Source: Bradyrhizobium sp. 170 (GTDB lineage Bacteria; Pseudomonadota; Alphaproteobacteria; Rhizobiales; Xanthobacteraceae). Taken from it: DNA of 64,000 nt. Both the position numbers and the translations under genes were made by a program. Location: contig NZ_CP064703.1 of assembly GCF_023101085.1 (NCBI RefSeq), positions 4,526,001 through 4,590,000 on the forward strand, given 5' to 3'. The notes below the pieces were generated by a model. It did no database searches. It saw nothing but the letters and a program-made list of their open reading frames with translations, and was not told the origin of the DNA. Below are positions 17,611 to 25,582 of this stretch, in pieces; the stretch's first letter is position 1, and each line of letters opens with the position of its first letter.

Positions 17611-17906
17611 ATGGTGATGGATATGCGTTACGTATTCTATGACAAGGAGAGCGGCCGCACACCCTTCGAGTTTACAACCTCGGTAGCGACGAGCCGCAGG
17701 AGCCCACCGAGGACGACATCCGCGCTGTGCTCCAACGCTTCCCCGATCCAGGCAAGATCGATCTCACGCGGACCGACGTGCCACGCGCATCAAGCCGGCT
17801 GTTGACGCGCGCGGTCGATCTGAAGACCGGCAAGGTAGTCTCGACCCCATTGGTTCGTGACAACCTGACGCAGAAATTCGAAAAGCTGACCCGCAGCAAG
17901 GAGTAG
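17611..17906 (+). pseudogene. Small frameshifted gene remnant
   Basis: One frame opens with an ATG at 17611 or 17623 (MRYVFYDKESGRTPFEF). The better-looking remainder (TEDDIRAVLQRFPDPGKIDL ... QKFEKLTRSKE) lies in another frame that is open from 17643 to the TAG at 17904-17906 but has no ATG. A single frameshift near 17650-17670 would join the two. Family unknown. It lies directly upstream of, and probably coupled to, the ORF at 17912. Confidence 0.35.
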
Positions 17907-17911
17907 CAATC

Positions 17912-18148
17912 ATGCCAGCTCAACGTGCCCACTTGTTCGCCCTGAAGAATGAGGGTGGATCGGACAGCGGAGCGCTAACGTCCTCCCAGGTGTCCGGCGG
18001 CGAACACTGGGGCTCTCCCGGCTCAGGTAATAATGTCTTTGAGGGCGCGGTGGTGCGCACCGGTCGTCGAATCGAGTGTTGGTTGCGCACAATTCACAGT
18101 CAGGACCTAGACACGTTCGGTGTCGCAGTTGCGATCACGCTCGACTGA
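17912..18148 (+). CDS. Small hypothetical protein (78 aa)
   Basis: The ATG at 17912 follows an RBS (AAGGAG) 8-10 bases upstream that lies inside the end of the preceding remnant, which suggests former translational coupling. The product is Gly/Ser-rich in the first half with a beta-like C-terminus (VAVAITLD). No motif recognised. Confidence 0.35.
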   Translation: MPAQRAHLFALKNEGGSDSGALTSSQVSGGEHWGSPGSGNNVFEGAVVRTGRRIECWLRTIHSQDLDTFGVAVAITLD

Positions 18149-18319
18149 TCGTCGAACGCGGCACGCTCGCATCGCTGAATCGAGTGACGGCGGCGTCGCG
18201 GCACCTGACCGCGGCACTACGGCATCACCGGCTCGGGCTGGCCCTCTCGCGCAAGCCCGAGCGTACGCGACGGAGGCAAGCGAACGCGGCAAAGGCTCGG
18301 TCTTGACCGTACACCGGCC

Positions 18320-19612
18320 TCATTTCACCTTGTCCTGCGACACATCCATGATCATGCGCGTGGACAAATAAAGGCGCGGCACGATCGTCTCCAGCTTCAC
18401 GTACTCCGCGTCGTTCGAGTGGGCGCCGTAGCCGCTCAGGCCGAAACCCTCGATCACGGCAGCCGTGGTCTTGAGGGCGGCGAACGCGGCGTCGGTGCCG
18501 CCGCCGCTGGCCACGTCGAACACCTTCAATGGCAACCCCAATTCCCCGTAGATAGCGGTGCCATGGGCGGCCAGGCGGCGCGAGGCCGGCGAGGCTTCCA
18601 GCGGCGGGCGGCGCATCTCGAACCGGAGCTGCACCTTGGCGTCGGGAATCCGTTGCGTCTTCACGCGTTGCTGCAGCGTGGCCTCCAGCTCGGTAAAATC
18701 AGACACCTTCAGCGCCCTTGCGTCGCCTTGCGCGGTAGCCTGTGCCGGGATCACGTTGCGATTGGTACCGGCCTGCGCGACCGTCCAGTTCAGGCTCAGG
18801 CCCTGGTCGCGCCGCGACAGGTCGCTCAATTGCAGCAACTGGTGGGACAGCTCGACCAGCGCGTTCACGCCCTTGTCCGGCGCCGAGCCGGCGTGCGAGG
18901 CCTTGCCGTCCACCGTCAGGTACGCCGCGCCGATGCCGCTGGTGGCCAGGCGCAGGCGGCCGTCCTCTCCGCCGCCTTCGTAAGAGAACACGGCGTCCTG
19001 TTCGCCCGCCATGCGAGTAATCGTGCTGCGCGAGCCCGGCGAGCTGATCTCCTCGTCGCCGTTGATCAGTACGGTCAGCGTGCCGTAATCATGGAATTTC
19101 AATGTTTGCAGCATCGCCACGGTGTGCAGGATGAGGGCGATTCCCTGCTTGTCGTCGAGGATGGCGAGCCCATAGGCGCGCTCGCCGTCGATGCGGAAGG
19201 GTTGGTCCTTCAGCATGCCGGGCAGGTAGACCGTGTCCATGTGGGCGATCAGCATGATCTTCCTGGCTCCAGTCCCCTTGAATTCGGCGTGCACCATCGC
19301 GCCCGGCTTGGGCGGCGTGTCGTCCATCCGGTAGATGTCGGTCGGCTCAACGATCTCGACCTTGCCGCCCAGCCGGGTCAGGCGTTCGCCGATCAACGCC
19401 GCCAGCCGGGCCAGGCCCTCGGCATCCTTGCTGCCGGACTCGATGTTCACGAGGTCACGCAGCGTGTCGAGCAGCGGGGCTTTTTCCTGCTGCGCCAGCT
19501 CGTGGATGCGACCCACCGGCTCAGCCCGCGCGGGCACGGCCGACAGAGCCAGCGCGCAAGCGGCGATGCAAGCCAGCGGGAAATGCAGAGCAAATCGGGC
19601 GGGACGCGACAT
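18320..19612 (-). CDS. M20 family carboxypeptidase (glutamate carboxypeptidase G2-like)
   Basis: About 430 residues from the ATG at 19612, which gives a clean signal peptide (SRPARFALHFPLACIAACAL ... ARA). Earlier in-frame starts lie in unrelated repeated DNA. The zinc-peptidase motifs are intact: AHMDTVY (His and Asp ligands), LDDKQG (bridging Asp), NGDEEISSPGSR (catalytic Glu pair), and the C-terminal zinc His in YGAHSNDAEYV. It likely acts in the periplasm on acyl-glutamate, folate-like or peptide substrates. It lies between the two VOC-derived direct repeats, which suggests acquisition as a block. Confidence 0.88.
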   Translation of the reverse strand: MSRPARFALHFPLACIAACALALSAVPARAEPVGRIHELAQQEKAPLLDTLRDLVNIESGSKDAEGLARLAALIGERLTRLGGKVEIVEPTDIYRMDDTPPKPGAMVHAEFKGTGARKIMLIAHMDTVYLPGMLKDQPFRIDGERAYGLAILDDKQGIALILHTVAMLQTLKFHDYGTLTVLINGDEEISSPGSRSTITRMAGEQDAVFSYEGGGEDGRLRLATSGIGAAYLTVDGKASHAGSAPDKGVNALVELSHQLLQLSDLSRRDQGLSLNWTVAQAGTNRNVIPAQATAQGDARALKVSDFTELEATLQQRVKTQRIPDAKVQLRFEMRRPPLEASPASRRLAAHGTAIYGELGLPLKVFDVASGGGTDAAFAALKTTAAVIEGFGLSGYGAHSNDAEYVKLETIVPRLYLSTRMIMDVSQDKVK

Positions 19613-19724
19613 GGTGGTCCTTTCAAATGACGGCCTGATGATTGATGGGGCTCGAACGGAAATTGAGACTGCGCCGGACCCTGTTGATAGTAACCGGAAG
19701 CTGGCGCCTGCTTCAAACGTTCGA

Positions 19725-19868
19725 GCGTTCTGGCACGCCGGCATAGCCGCCGGCGGCACCAATGACGGACCACCCGGCCTGCGCCACTACCGCGCCGCAT
19801 ACTACGGCGCGTTCCTGCGCGATCCCGACGGCAACAAGGTCGAGGCGGTTTGCCACCGGGGGCAGTAG
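19725..19868 (+). pseudogene. Truncated VOC gene copy (C-terminal third)
   Basis: Encodes 47 residues (AFWHAGIAAGGTNDGPPGLR, then HYRAAYYGAF and onward) nearly identical to the end of the VOC protein at 16957-17343, including the stop region, but with no N-terminal part. Only the 3' end survives. The downstream flank up to 19914 also matches the first copy. Confidence 0.8.
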
Positions 19869-19885
19869 CAAGCGCAAAGCAATCA

Positions 19886-19915
19886 TAGCCCTGGATGAGC
19901 GCAGCGACATCCGGG
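19886..19915. repeat. Dispersed repeat unit, second copy
   Basis: TAGCCCTGGATGAGCGCAGCGACATCCGG, the same family as 17360-17387. It forms the tail of the second long direct repeat. The following 200 bp up to 20128 hold nothing I can support. Confidence 0.65.
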
Positions 19916-20128
19916 GGTGTGGTGGGGCGCGAATTCATAAATTCGGAGCGGTCGGCGGACGTCCGCTTTGGTGCGCATCCCGGACGCAAGTCGGACATCG
20001 CCCGCGGGTCAGGACAGGTGGGACCGCGGCGGCGGGCGCCCCCCGGATTATCTCCCACGCCGCGGAACCTCGCGTGCTATCTTTCCAAGTATCGAAAATA
20101 TTGGACCTCAGCCCGGGACGGATTTGCC

Positions 20129-20262
20129 ATGAGTCGGCGCGAATTCATCGACGTTCTCGGGGGCGCCTCCATCGCGTGGTCGCTCGCCTTCCCTGCGGCG
20201 AGTGGGCAGGATGGAGAAAGGTCAATCGCGTGGGCTTTCTGACTCGGTCTCAACTCAAATAG
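20129..20262 (+). pseudogene. N-terminal remnant of a Tat-exported ABC substrate-binding protein
   Basis: Begins MSRREFIDVLGGASIAW, the twin-arginine-like leader (RREFI..LGGA) of a substrate-binding-protein family that is very common in Bradyrhizobium. After QDGERS the frame hits a stop at 20240-20242, whereas a neighbouring frame continues NRVGFLT, the expected start of the mature protein. A frameshift plus deletion of the rest, about 290 residues, is evident. The hybrid kinase gene starts 13 bp later. Confidence 0.65.
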
Positions 20263-20274
20263 GATATTCTGAAC

Positions 20275-21864
20275 ATGTCGACGCTCACCCCGCATGGCGC
20301 GTGCTTGATGTGGAAGCCGGAATTGATCTGGCTGAATGCGGTTTCCGACGCCATGCTCGCCGGCGCCTTCTTTGCTACCGCGTTCGTCGTCGGGCTCTTC
20401 GTGTGGCGGCGCCGCGATCTCATGTACCGCGGCGTGTTCGGGATATTCGCTATCTTCGTCACGGTCTGCGGGATGACCCGCCTGCTGGCGATCCTCACTT
20501 TGTGGGTGCCGGCCTACGACATCGAAGGCCTCACCAAAGGCTTCCTGGCGCTGATATCGGTCGGGATCACGGCGGCACTGCTGCTGTCGCTGCCGCGGAT
20601 CCTGGTGCAGCCGTCGCGCACGCAACTTGCGCAAGCCAATGCGGCGCTTGAGGAGGAAATCCGGCACCGGCGCAAGGCCGAGGCCATGGTTAAACGTTTT
20701 CAGGAGATAGAGGCCAACGAGGCCCAGGTCCGGCAGGCGCAGAAGATGGAAGCCGTCGGCCAACTCACCGGCGGTGTGGCGCACGACTTCAACAACATTC
20801 TGACGGTGATCACCGGAACCATCGAAATCCTCGGCGAGGCGGTCAAGGATCGTCCGCATCTCGTCCAGATCACCGATATGATCAGCTCCGCCGCGGCGAG
20901 GGGGGCCGACCTGACACGGCATCTGCTGGCCTTCGCCCGTCGACAGCCGCTGCAGCCGCGCAACACTGACGTCAACGCCCTGGTCGTCGATGCCGCGCGG
21001 TTGCTGCGACCGACCCTCGGCGAACAGATCGAAATCGAATCGATGCTGGCACACGATTCCGCGCCGGCCCTGATCGATCCCAGTCAGCTCTCGACGGCGA
21101 TCCTCAACCTCGCACTGAATGCGCGTGACGCCATGCCGAACGGCGGCAAGCTGACGCTCGAAACCAGGAATGTCGTGCTCGACGAGAACTACCCCGGCAT
21201 GACCAGCGAGCTCAAGCCGGGCAACTACGTCATGATCGCGGTGAGCGACACAGGGGAGGGAATCCCCGGCGGCCTGCTCGACAAGGTGTTTGAACCGTTC
21301 TTCACCACCAAGGAGGTCGGAAAGGGATCGGGGCTGGGTCTCAGCATGGTCTACGGCTTCGTCAAACAGTCGAACGGACATATCAAGATCTACAGTGAAG
21401 AGGGCCACGGCACCACCGTGAAGCTTTACCTGCCGGCGGCGGCGGGTGTCCCGGACGCGCTGGCCGCCGAAGCTGGCATCTCGGGGGGCGAACACGGCGA
21501 CGAATCCATCCTGATTGTCGAGGACGACCCGCTGGTCCGCGAATACGTCGTGACGCAGATCAGCCGTTTTGGGTACCACACGATGGCCGCCGGCAATGCC
21601 GCCGAGGCGCTTGCAATCATTGATGGTCCCGAACGCTTCGATCTGCTGTTCACTGACGTGATCATCCCCGGCGGACTAAACGGCCGTCAGCTCGCGACCG
21701 AGGCGCTGAAACGGCGCCCGGAACTCAAGGTGCTTTATACGTCTGGTTATACCGAGAACGCCATTGTACATCATGGCCGCCTCGACGCCGGCGTGCTGCT
21801 CCTGCCGAAGCCTTACCTCAGCTCCGATCTCGCGCGGATGATCCGGACCGCGCTGGCATCGTGA
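20275..21864 (+). CDS. Hybrid histidine kinase with ethylene-receptor-like N-terminus
   Basis: A 529-residue protein. Residues 10-110 comprise three membrane spans resembling the ETR1 ethylene-binding domain (PELIWLNAVSDAML, VTVCGMTRLLAILTLW, GFLALISVGITAALL). By my reading the ETR1 landmark positions D25 and C65 are conserved, Tyr32 is Phe, and His69 is Arg. Then come a short coiled coil, HisKA with H170 (GGVAHDFNNIL), HATPase (NLALNARDAMP, GEGIPGG, GSGLGLSMVYG) and a C-terminal receiver with D461 (LLFTDVIIPGG). It probably phosphorelays between His170 and Asp461. No cognate output gene is adjacent. Confidence 0.88.
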   Translation: MSTLTPHGACLMWKPELIWLNAVSDAMLAGAFFATAFVVGLFVWRRRDLMYRGVFGIFAIFVTVCGMTRLLAILTLWVPAYDIEGLTKGFLALISVGITAALLLSLPRILVQPSRTQLAQANAALEEEIRHRRKAEAMVKRFQEIEANEAQVRQAQKMEAVGQLTGGVAHDFNNILTVITGTIEILGEAVKDRPHLVQITDMISSAAARGADLTRHLLAFARRQPLQPRNTDVNALVVDAARLLRPTLGEQIEIESMLAHDSAPALIDPSQLSTAILNLALNARDAMPNGGKLTLETRNVVLDENYPGMTSELKPGNYVMIAVSDTGEGIPGGLLDKVFEPFFTTKEVGKGSGLGLSMVYGFVKQSNGHIKIYSEEGHGTTVKLYLPAAAGVPDALAAEAGISGGEHGDESILIVEDDPLVREYVVTQISRFGYHTMAAGNAAEALAIIDGPERFDLLFTDVIIPGGLNGRQLATEALKRRPELKVLYTSGYTENAIVHHGRLDAGVLLLPKPYLSSDLARMIRTALAS

Positions 21865-21906
21865 ATTCTTCAGGACGGGAAGGCGCTCCTGCGACCCTCG
21901 GCTGGC

Positions 21907-24213
21907 TCAGACGAACAGAAAATCGCTGGCGTGAAGCTGGCTCAATGTCGTGTTCCGAATCTCGATCGTGTTGTTGGCGTCGACCGTAATCACGACGCTC
22001 GTGCCAACCTCGGCCATGTGCGATTGAAGGGCGCTGAAGTCGGCAAACACCGTCTTGTCGAACTGAATGATGTCCTGCACACCATCGGTGTTCTGGAAGT
22101 CGGCAACCGTGTCCTTGCCGAAGCCGGCAGCGAAAACGAATGTATCATTGCCGGCCCCGCCGGCCAGATAATCGTTTCCACCGCTACCGATCAGCCGGTC
22201 GTTGCCGCTGCCTCCATACAGGAATTCGTTGCCGGTACCGCCCTGCAAGCTGTCGTTGCCATCGTCTCCGAACATTTGCGTTGCAGCCGTGCCACCTTTC
22301 AGCTGGTCGTCGCCGGCGCCACCGTGCATGGTATCCAGTCCGCCGCCGCCGGAGAGATAATCGTTGCCGTCACCGCCACTCATGACGTTCGCCGCTCCGC
22401 TGCCGTAGAGCTGGTCCTTGCCGGCGCCGCCGTCGAGCAGGGCACCGGTGTCGCCGGTGCTGGCCTTGATGATGTCGTTGCCGTCATCGCCATAGAGTTG
22501 ATCCGTCGCGGTAGCGATGCCGGCGCCGCTGTTGATCGTATCGTCGTCCGCTCCGCCGCGGATCGCATCCGCGCCGGGGCCGCCGTTGATGGTGTCGTTG
22601 CCCGCGCCGCCCTGGATCACGTCCGCCCCGGCGCCGCCGCTTATCACATCTTTGCCTGTACCTCCTTCAAGGCTGTCGTCATCGGTCGACGAACCGAAGA
22701 ACAGGTCCTGGCGACCGGTCATGTCATAGTGGATGGACCGGTTTTGATAGAGATTCCACGTTCCCGGCGAACTTGGATTGACCCCGTCGGAGACGGCAAG
22801 ATGCTCGCCGTTGACGGTGATGTCCTTGATGTAGAGGTTGCGGTCGCCATTGGCGTTGGCGACATCGTTGATGAAAGCGAGATCGAGGCTGGAGACCGTG
22901 GTCGGGTTGGCGAATGTGAAGGTGAAGGTCTGGAACCCCGAGGCGTCGGTCGCGCCGTGGAATTCGACGGTGTTGCCGACCTGCTGCCCGTTAATCAGGA
23001 GCTGCATTTTGGCACCGACGCCGTCGACGACGGAGCTGTAACCCGTCACCGTGACTGACGTCTCCGTGAGCTTCGGAATTGTATCGGGCCCGCCAGTAAT
23101 GGTGTCGTCGCCCCCATCTGACTTGATCGTGTCGTTGCCGACCCCGCCTGACAGAATATCATTGCCGCCGCCGACATCCATCAGATCGGCAGACGGAGAA
23201 CCCGTCAGCGTCTGGCCGGGCGGCTGGTGCTGACCTCCGTACCATTCGGTAATCAACTCCTGCGCAGGCTTGCCCTGGGGCGAGTAGCCGATAGGTGAGT
23301 ATTTGTTGTTCGTATCCCAGTTCCAGATCGACGCGCCCCTGAACCAGCTTCCGCCTTCCGATCCCCACACCTGAAAGAAGGCGTTGAAGGCGTCATATTG
23401 CTCCTGGACGTCCTGCGTCGTGCCTTCGGCCCAGCCGCCCGGCCTGATATTGGTTCCGTCGACGCTGCGATAGCCGGTTTCAGTGAAGAACACCTGCTTG
23501 TCGTACTGCAAGGCAAGGGAATGGAAGAAATCGACCGGCGACATGTGATTCATCACCTTCGCCCAGTAGTCGTCCGTGGACATGTTTTTCCACGCATTGA
23601 CCATCTCCTCGACGGTCGGCTCGGTTGTCGTCGTTAGCGGCGGATACGCATTGATTCCGATGACATCAACCTTGTCCCAAAAGCTGACATTGATGGCTTC
23701 GTCGGTTGCGGCTGCATAGGTGATCTCGCCGTGGAACACGGCGCGTATGGAATCGATGAGGTCAACCCAGTAGCTTCGATATTGGGGTCCGGAGAGCTTG
23801 CCGAGTTCGTTGCCGATCGAGAGCATGGTCACGCCGGCCTGCTCGGCGATTTCAGCCATGTGGACCATTTCGTTCTTGTAGGAAGCAAAGAAGGCGGCGG
23901 GATCGCTCGGAATGAGAGCGTATGCGAGCGTCCCATCGAGGGCTGAGACCATGGGCTTCAACGTAACCGAGAGCCCGAGCGCCTCCGCATTTGCCGCAGC
24001 CTGAAGAATATTGGCGTCGCTCTCGGTCTTGCCGGGATCGGCGAAGACATCATTCGACGTCCTGGTCTGCATAAACAGCCGCGGAGCGAGCTCGATCGAG
24101 TTTGCATTGGTGCTCGCGATCGCCTGCATGGCGGCGTACGCGGAACTGGTGACGAATGCACCATTGTAGTTGGAGAGGAACCCAAATCCCTGAACAGGAA
24201 ATACACCAGCCAT
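21907..24213 (-). CDS. Secreted glycoside hydrolase-CBM-RTX repeat protein
   Basis: A 768-residue protein. Residues 1-330 form a TIM-barrel glycoside hydrolase resembling GH113-type mannanases, with likely catalytic Glu136 (SIGNELG) and Glu245 (FFTETGY). A short RTX block follows, then about 100 residues like the Ca-dependent xylan-binding CBM36/60 fold (AFINDVANANGDRNLYIKDI). About ten or more GGxGNDxL-type RTX nonapeptide repeats come next, and a C-terminal tail (TVADFQNTDGVQDIIQFD ... SDFLFV) that resembles a type I secretion signal. There is no N-terminal signal peptide. It is probably exported by a type I system and folds on calcium outside the cell to bind and cut a beta-linked polysaccharide. 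Confidence 0.88.
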   Translation of the reverse strand: MAGVFPVQGFGFLSNYNGAFVTSSAYAAMQAIASTNANSIELAPRLFMQTRTSNDVFADPGKTESDANILQAAANAEALGLSVTLKPMVSALDGTLAYALIPSDPAAFFASYKNEMVHMAEIAEQAGVTMLSIGNELGKLSGPQYRSYWVDLIDSIRAVFHGEITYAAATDEAINVSFWDKVDVIGINAYPPLTTTTEPTVEEMVNAWKNMSTDDYWAKVMNHMSPVDFFHSLALQYDKQVFFTETGYRSVDGTNIRPGGWAEGTTQDVQEQYDAFNAFFQVWGSEGGSWFRGASIWNWDTNNKYSPIGYSPQGKPAQELITEWYGGQHQPPGQTLTGSPSADLMDVGGGNDILSGGVGNDTIKSDGGDDTITGGPDTIPKLTETSVTVTGYSSVVDGVGAKMQLLINGQQVGNTVEFHGATDASGFQTFTFTFANPTTVSSLDLAFINDVANANGDRNLYIKDITVNGEHLAVSDGVNPSSPGTWNLYQNRSIHYDMTGRQDLFFGSSTDDDSLEGGTGKDVISGGAGADVIQGGAGNDTINGGPGADAIRGGADDDTINSGAGIATATDQLYGDDGNDIIKASTGDTGALLDGGAGKDQLYGSGAANVMSGGDGNDYLSGGGGLDTMHGGAGDDQLKGGTAATQMFGDDGNDSLQGGTGNEFLYGGSGNDRLIGSGGNDYLAGGAGNDTFVFAAGFGKDTVADFQNTDGVQDIIQFDKTVFADFSALQSHMAEVGTSVVITVDANNTIEIRNTTLSQLHASDFLFV

Positions 24214-24502
24214 CGTACAGCTCCTTTTCTTTTGAAGTTTCTGTTGCTGTTTGGTGGCTCCGTGGTTTGCGCAAGCTCATCACGCTGCGTGTTCCACGTG
24301 TTCGACGCAGTACAATTTATGAGCACTTCACTTTTCGCAAAGCGAAACAGCAGACCACACTTACGTGTTCAACGTGGGCGTGTCGTGACGGGATTGAGTC
24401 GATGTTGCGATTGTAGAAAAAGCGATGCTCGTCGTTACCGCATCGTTACTGGTTCTGCTCAAACCGAAAAGGCTTGCAAGGGAACTTCGAGCGTAGCAAG
24501 CG

Positions 24503-24570
24503 CAGCTCGGATGAGCGAAGCGGCATCCGGGTCTGGTTAGCTCCGCATATCGCTGTGCCTATGCGAGCTG
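24503..24570. repeat. Composite dispersed repeat
   Basis: GCAGCTCGGATGAGCGAAGC and on to catccgg, followed by a second palindromic part (ccgcatatcgctgtgcctatgcg). It has the same order of parts as 25514-25582. The rest of 24214-24700 carries only this, the element at 24607 and the promoter side of the RTX gene. Confidence 0.65.
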
Positions 24571-24606
24571 CTTGCTGAAGATGGCGTCGTAGTCGCCCAG
24601 CTCCGT

Positions 24607-24633
24607 CATTGCGAGCGGAGCGAAGCAATCCAT
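24607..24633. repeat. Half copy of the post-valS palindromic repeat
   Basis: CATTGCGAGCGGAGCGAAGC continuing AATCCAT matches the left arm of the repeat at 16813-16921; the right arm is missing. Confidence 0.65.
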
Positions 24634-24700
24634 TTCTCAGCTTGCCGAGTGGCGATGGTGTCGAGGAAATCAATTGAGTGCTGTCACCGTAATTACTGGC

Positions 24701-25372
24701 TTAGTGGCGCTGGATAAATTCCTCCATCGCAGTCAATCCATTGGAAAGCAGTCTGGCAGCAGACTTCGCGCGCAACGCCGTCGTGTTCTTGTCGATCGGG
24801 ATGTCTAGTCGTGTCATGGCCGCAGGCGGTCCACCTCCGCCCAATCGGAAGGCGCGGGGCGGACTTGCGCGGTGAGTCAACATGTTACGAAGTGCATCGA
24901 GGTCCACGCGTTCGGCGTCCGCGGAAAACGTTGAAAAATACCCGACAATCGAATCTCCGCCGAATGCGTTGCTGTAGGCCGTTTGAGTGCTCCTAAAGCT
25001 AACTCTCCGCTCATCCTGTGCACTAGAAAGCGGAAAATTATTGGCATCGATAAATGACCCAATGGCAAATATTCCATAGTGAAGTGCATCAAACATCGAA
25101 TAAGCGCTGCTCGCAAATCCGAAAAGGTTGCGCTCCTGATCGAAGCGAGTTGGTTCGCCCGGAGCAGGCCCATCCTTTACAATCGAAGCTGTGAACCGTT
25201 CGTCATATTCCACCATTGCCTTGTAACAATACGCGACACCATTCCAAGCTCCTTGATACTGGGAATAATTTGGATGCTGCCGATATCGGTTCGCAACCGC
25301 TTGATAAATTCGATCGAACTGATCTGCAGGGAAGCTGTCCGGCATGAGCAGGTTATTCATCTTGAGCGGCAT
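24701..25372 (-). CDS. Hypothetical helical protein (about 220 aa)
   Basis: The product (MPLKMNNLLMPDSFPADQFD at the start) is soluble and largely helical, with no signal peptide, membrane span or catalytic motif that I recognise. The DNA is visibly more AT-rich than the flanking conserved genes, which suggests horizontal origin. It may be co-transcribed with the small membrane ORF upstream, whose end overlaps this start by 20 bases; the internal ATG at 25360 is an alternative start. Function unknown. Confidence 0.7.
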   Translation of the reverse strand: MPLKMNNLLMPDSFPADQFDRIYQAVANRYRQHPNYSQYQGAWNGVAYCYKAMVEYDERFTASIVKDGPAPGEPTRFDQERNLFGFASSAYSMFDALHYGIFAIGSFIDANNFPLSSAQDERRVSFRSTQTAYSNAFGGDSIVGYFSTFSADAERVDLDALRNMLTHRASPPRAFRLGGGGPPAAMTRLDIPIDKNTTALRAKSAARLLSNGLTAMEEFIQRH

Positions 25373-25538
25373 TCGAGAACTCCCATTTCGCTTTTGATTG
25401 CGCGGTTAGGTCGTTCTCAACGTTATCCAAACCGCGGATCATCACGTAAATGCCGGTGAGCACACCGACCACGCGAGGGAGCCAAGGCCAAGGTGACTTT
25501 TCGGCCAGCGCGCGTAGCCCGGATGAGCGAAGCGACAT
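25353..25538 (-). CDS. Possible small membrane protein whose start lies in a repeat
   Basis: About 61 residues: the first 10 or so (MSLRSSGLRA) are translated dispersed repeat, then a hydrophobic segment (PWPWLPRVVGVLTGIYVMI) and a polar tail (RGLDNVENDLTAQSKAKWEF). The second part has coding character and overlaps the next gene by 20 bases. The original start may have been lost when the repeat inserted. Confidence 0.35.
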   Translation of the reverse strand: MSLRSSGLRALAEKSPWPWLPRVVGVLTGIYVMIRGLDNVENDLTAQSKAKWEFSNAAQDE

Positions 25539-25582
25539 CCGGGGTTGGTCTATCCCGCGCATGTCGTTGTGCTGATGCGGGC
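25514..25582. repeat. Composite dispersed repeat
   Basis: TAGCCCGGATGAGCGAAGCG and on to catccgg, followed by cccgcgcatgtcgttgtgctgatgcgggc. The parts are in the same order as 24503-24570. A related second-half unit (cccgcatatcgctgcgctca and on) follows at about 25630-25660. These overlap the 3' end of the PEP-CTERM gene. Confidence 0.65.
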
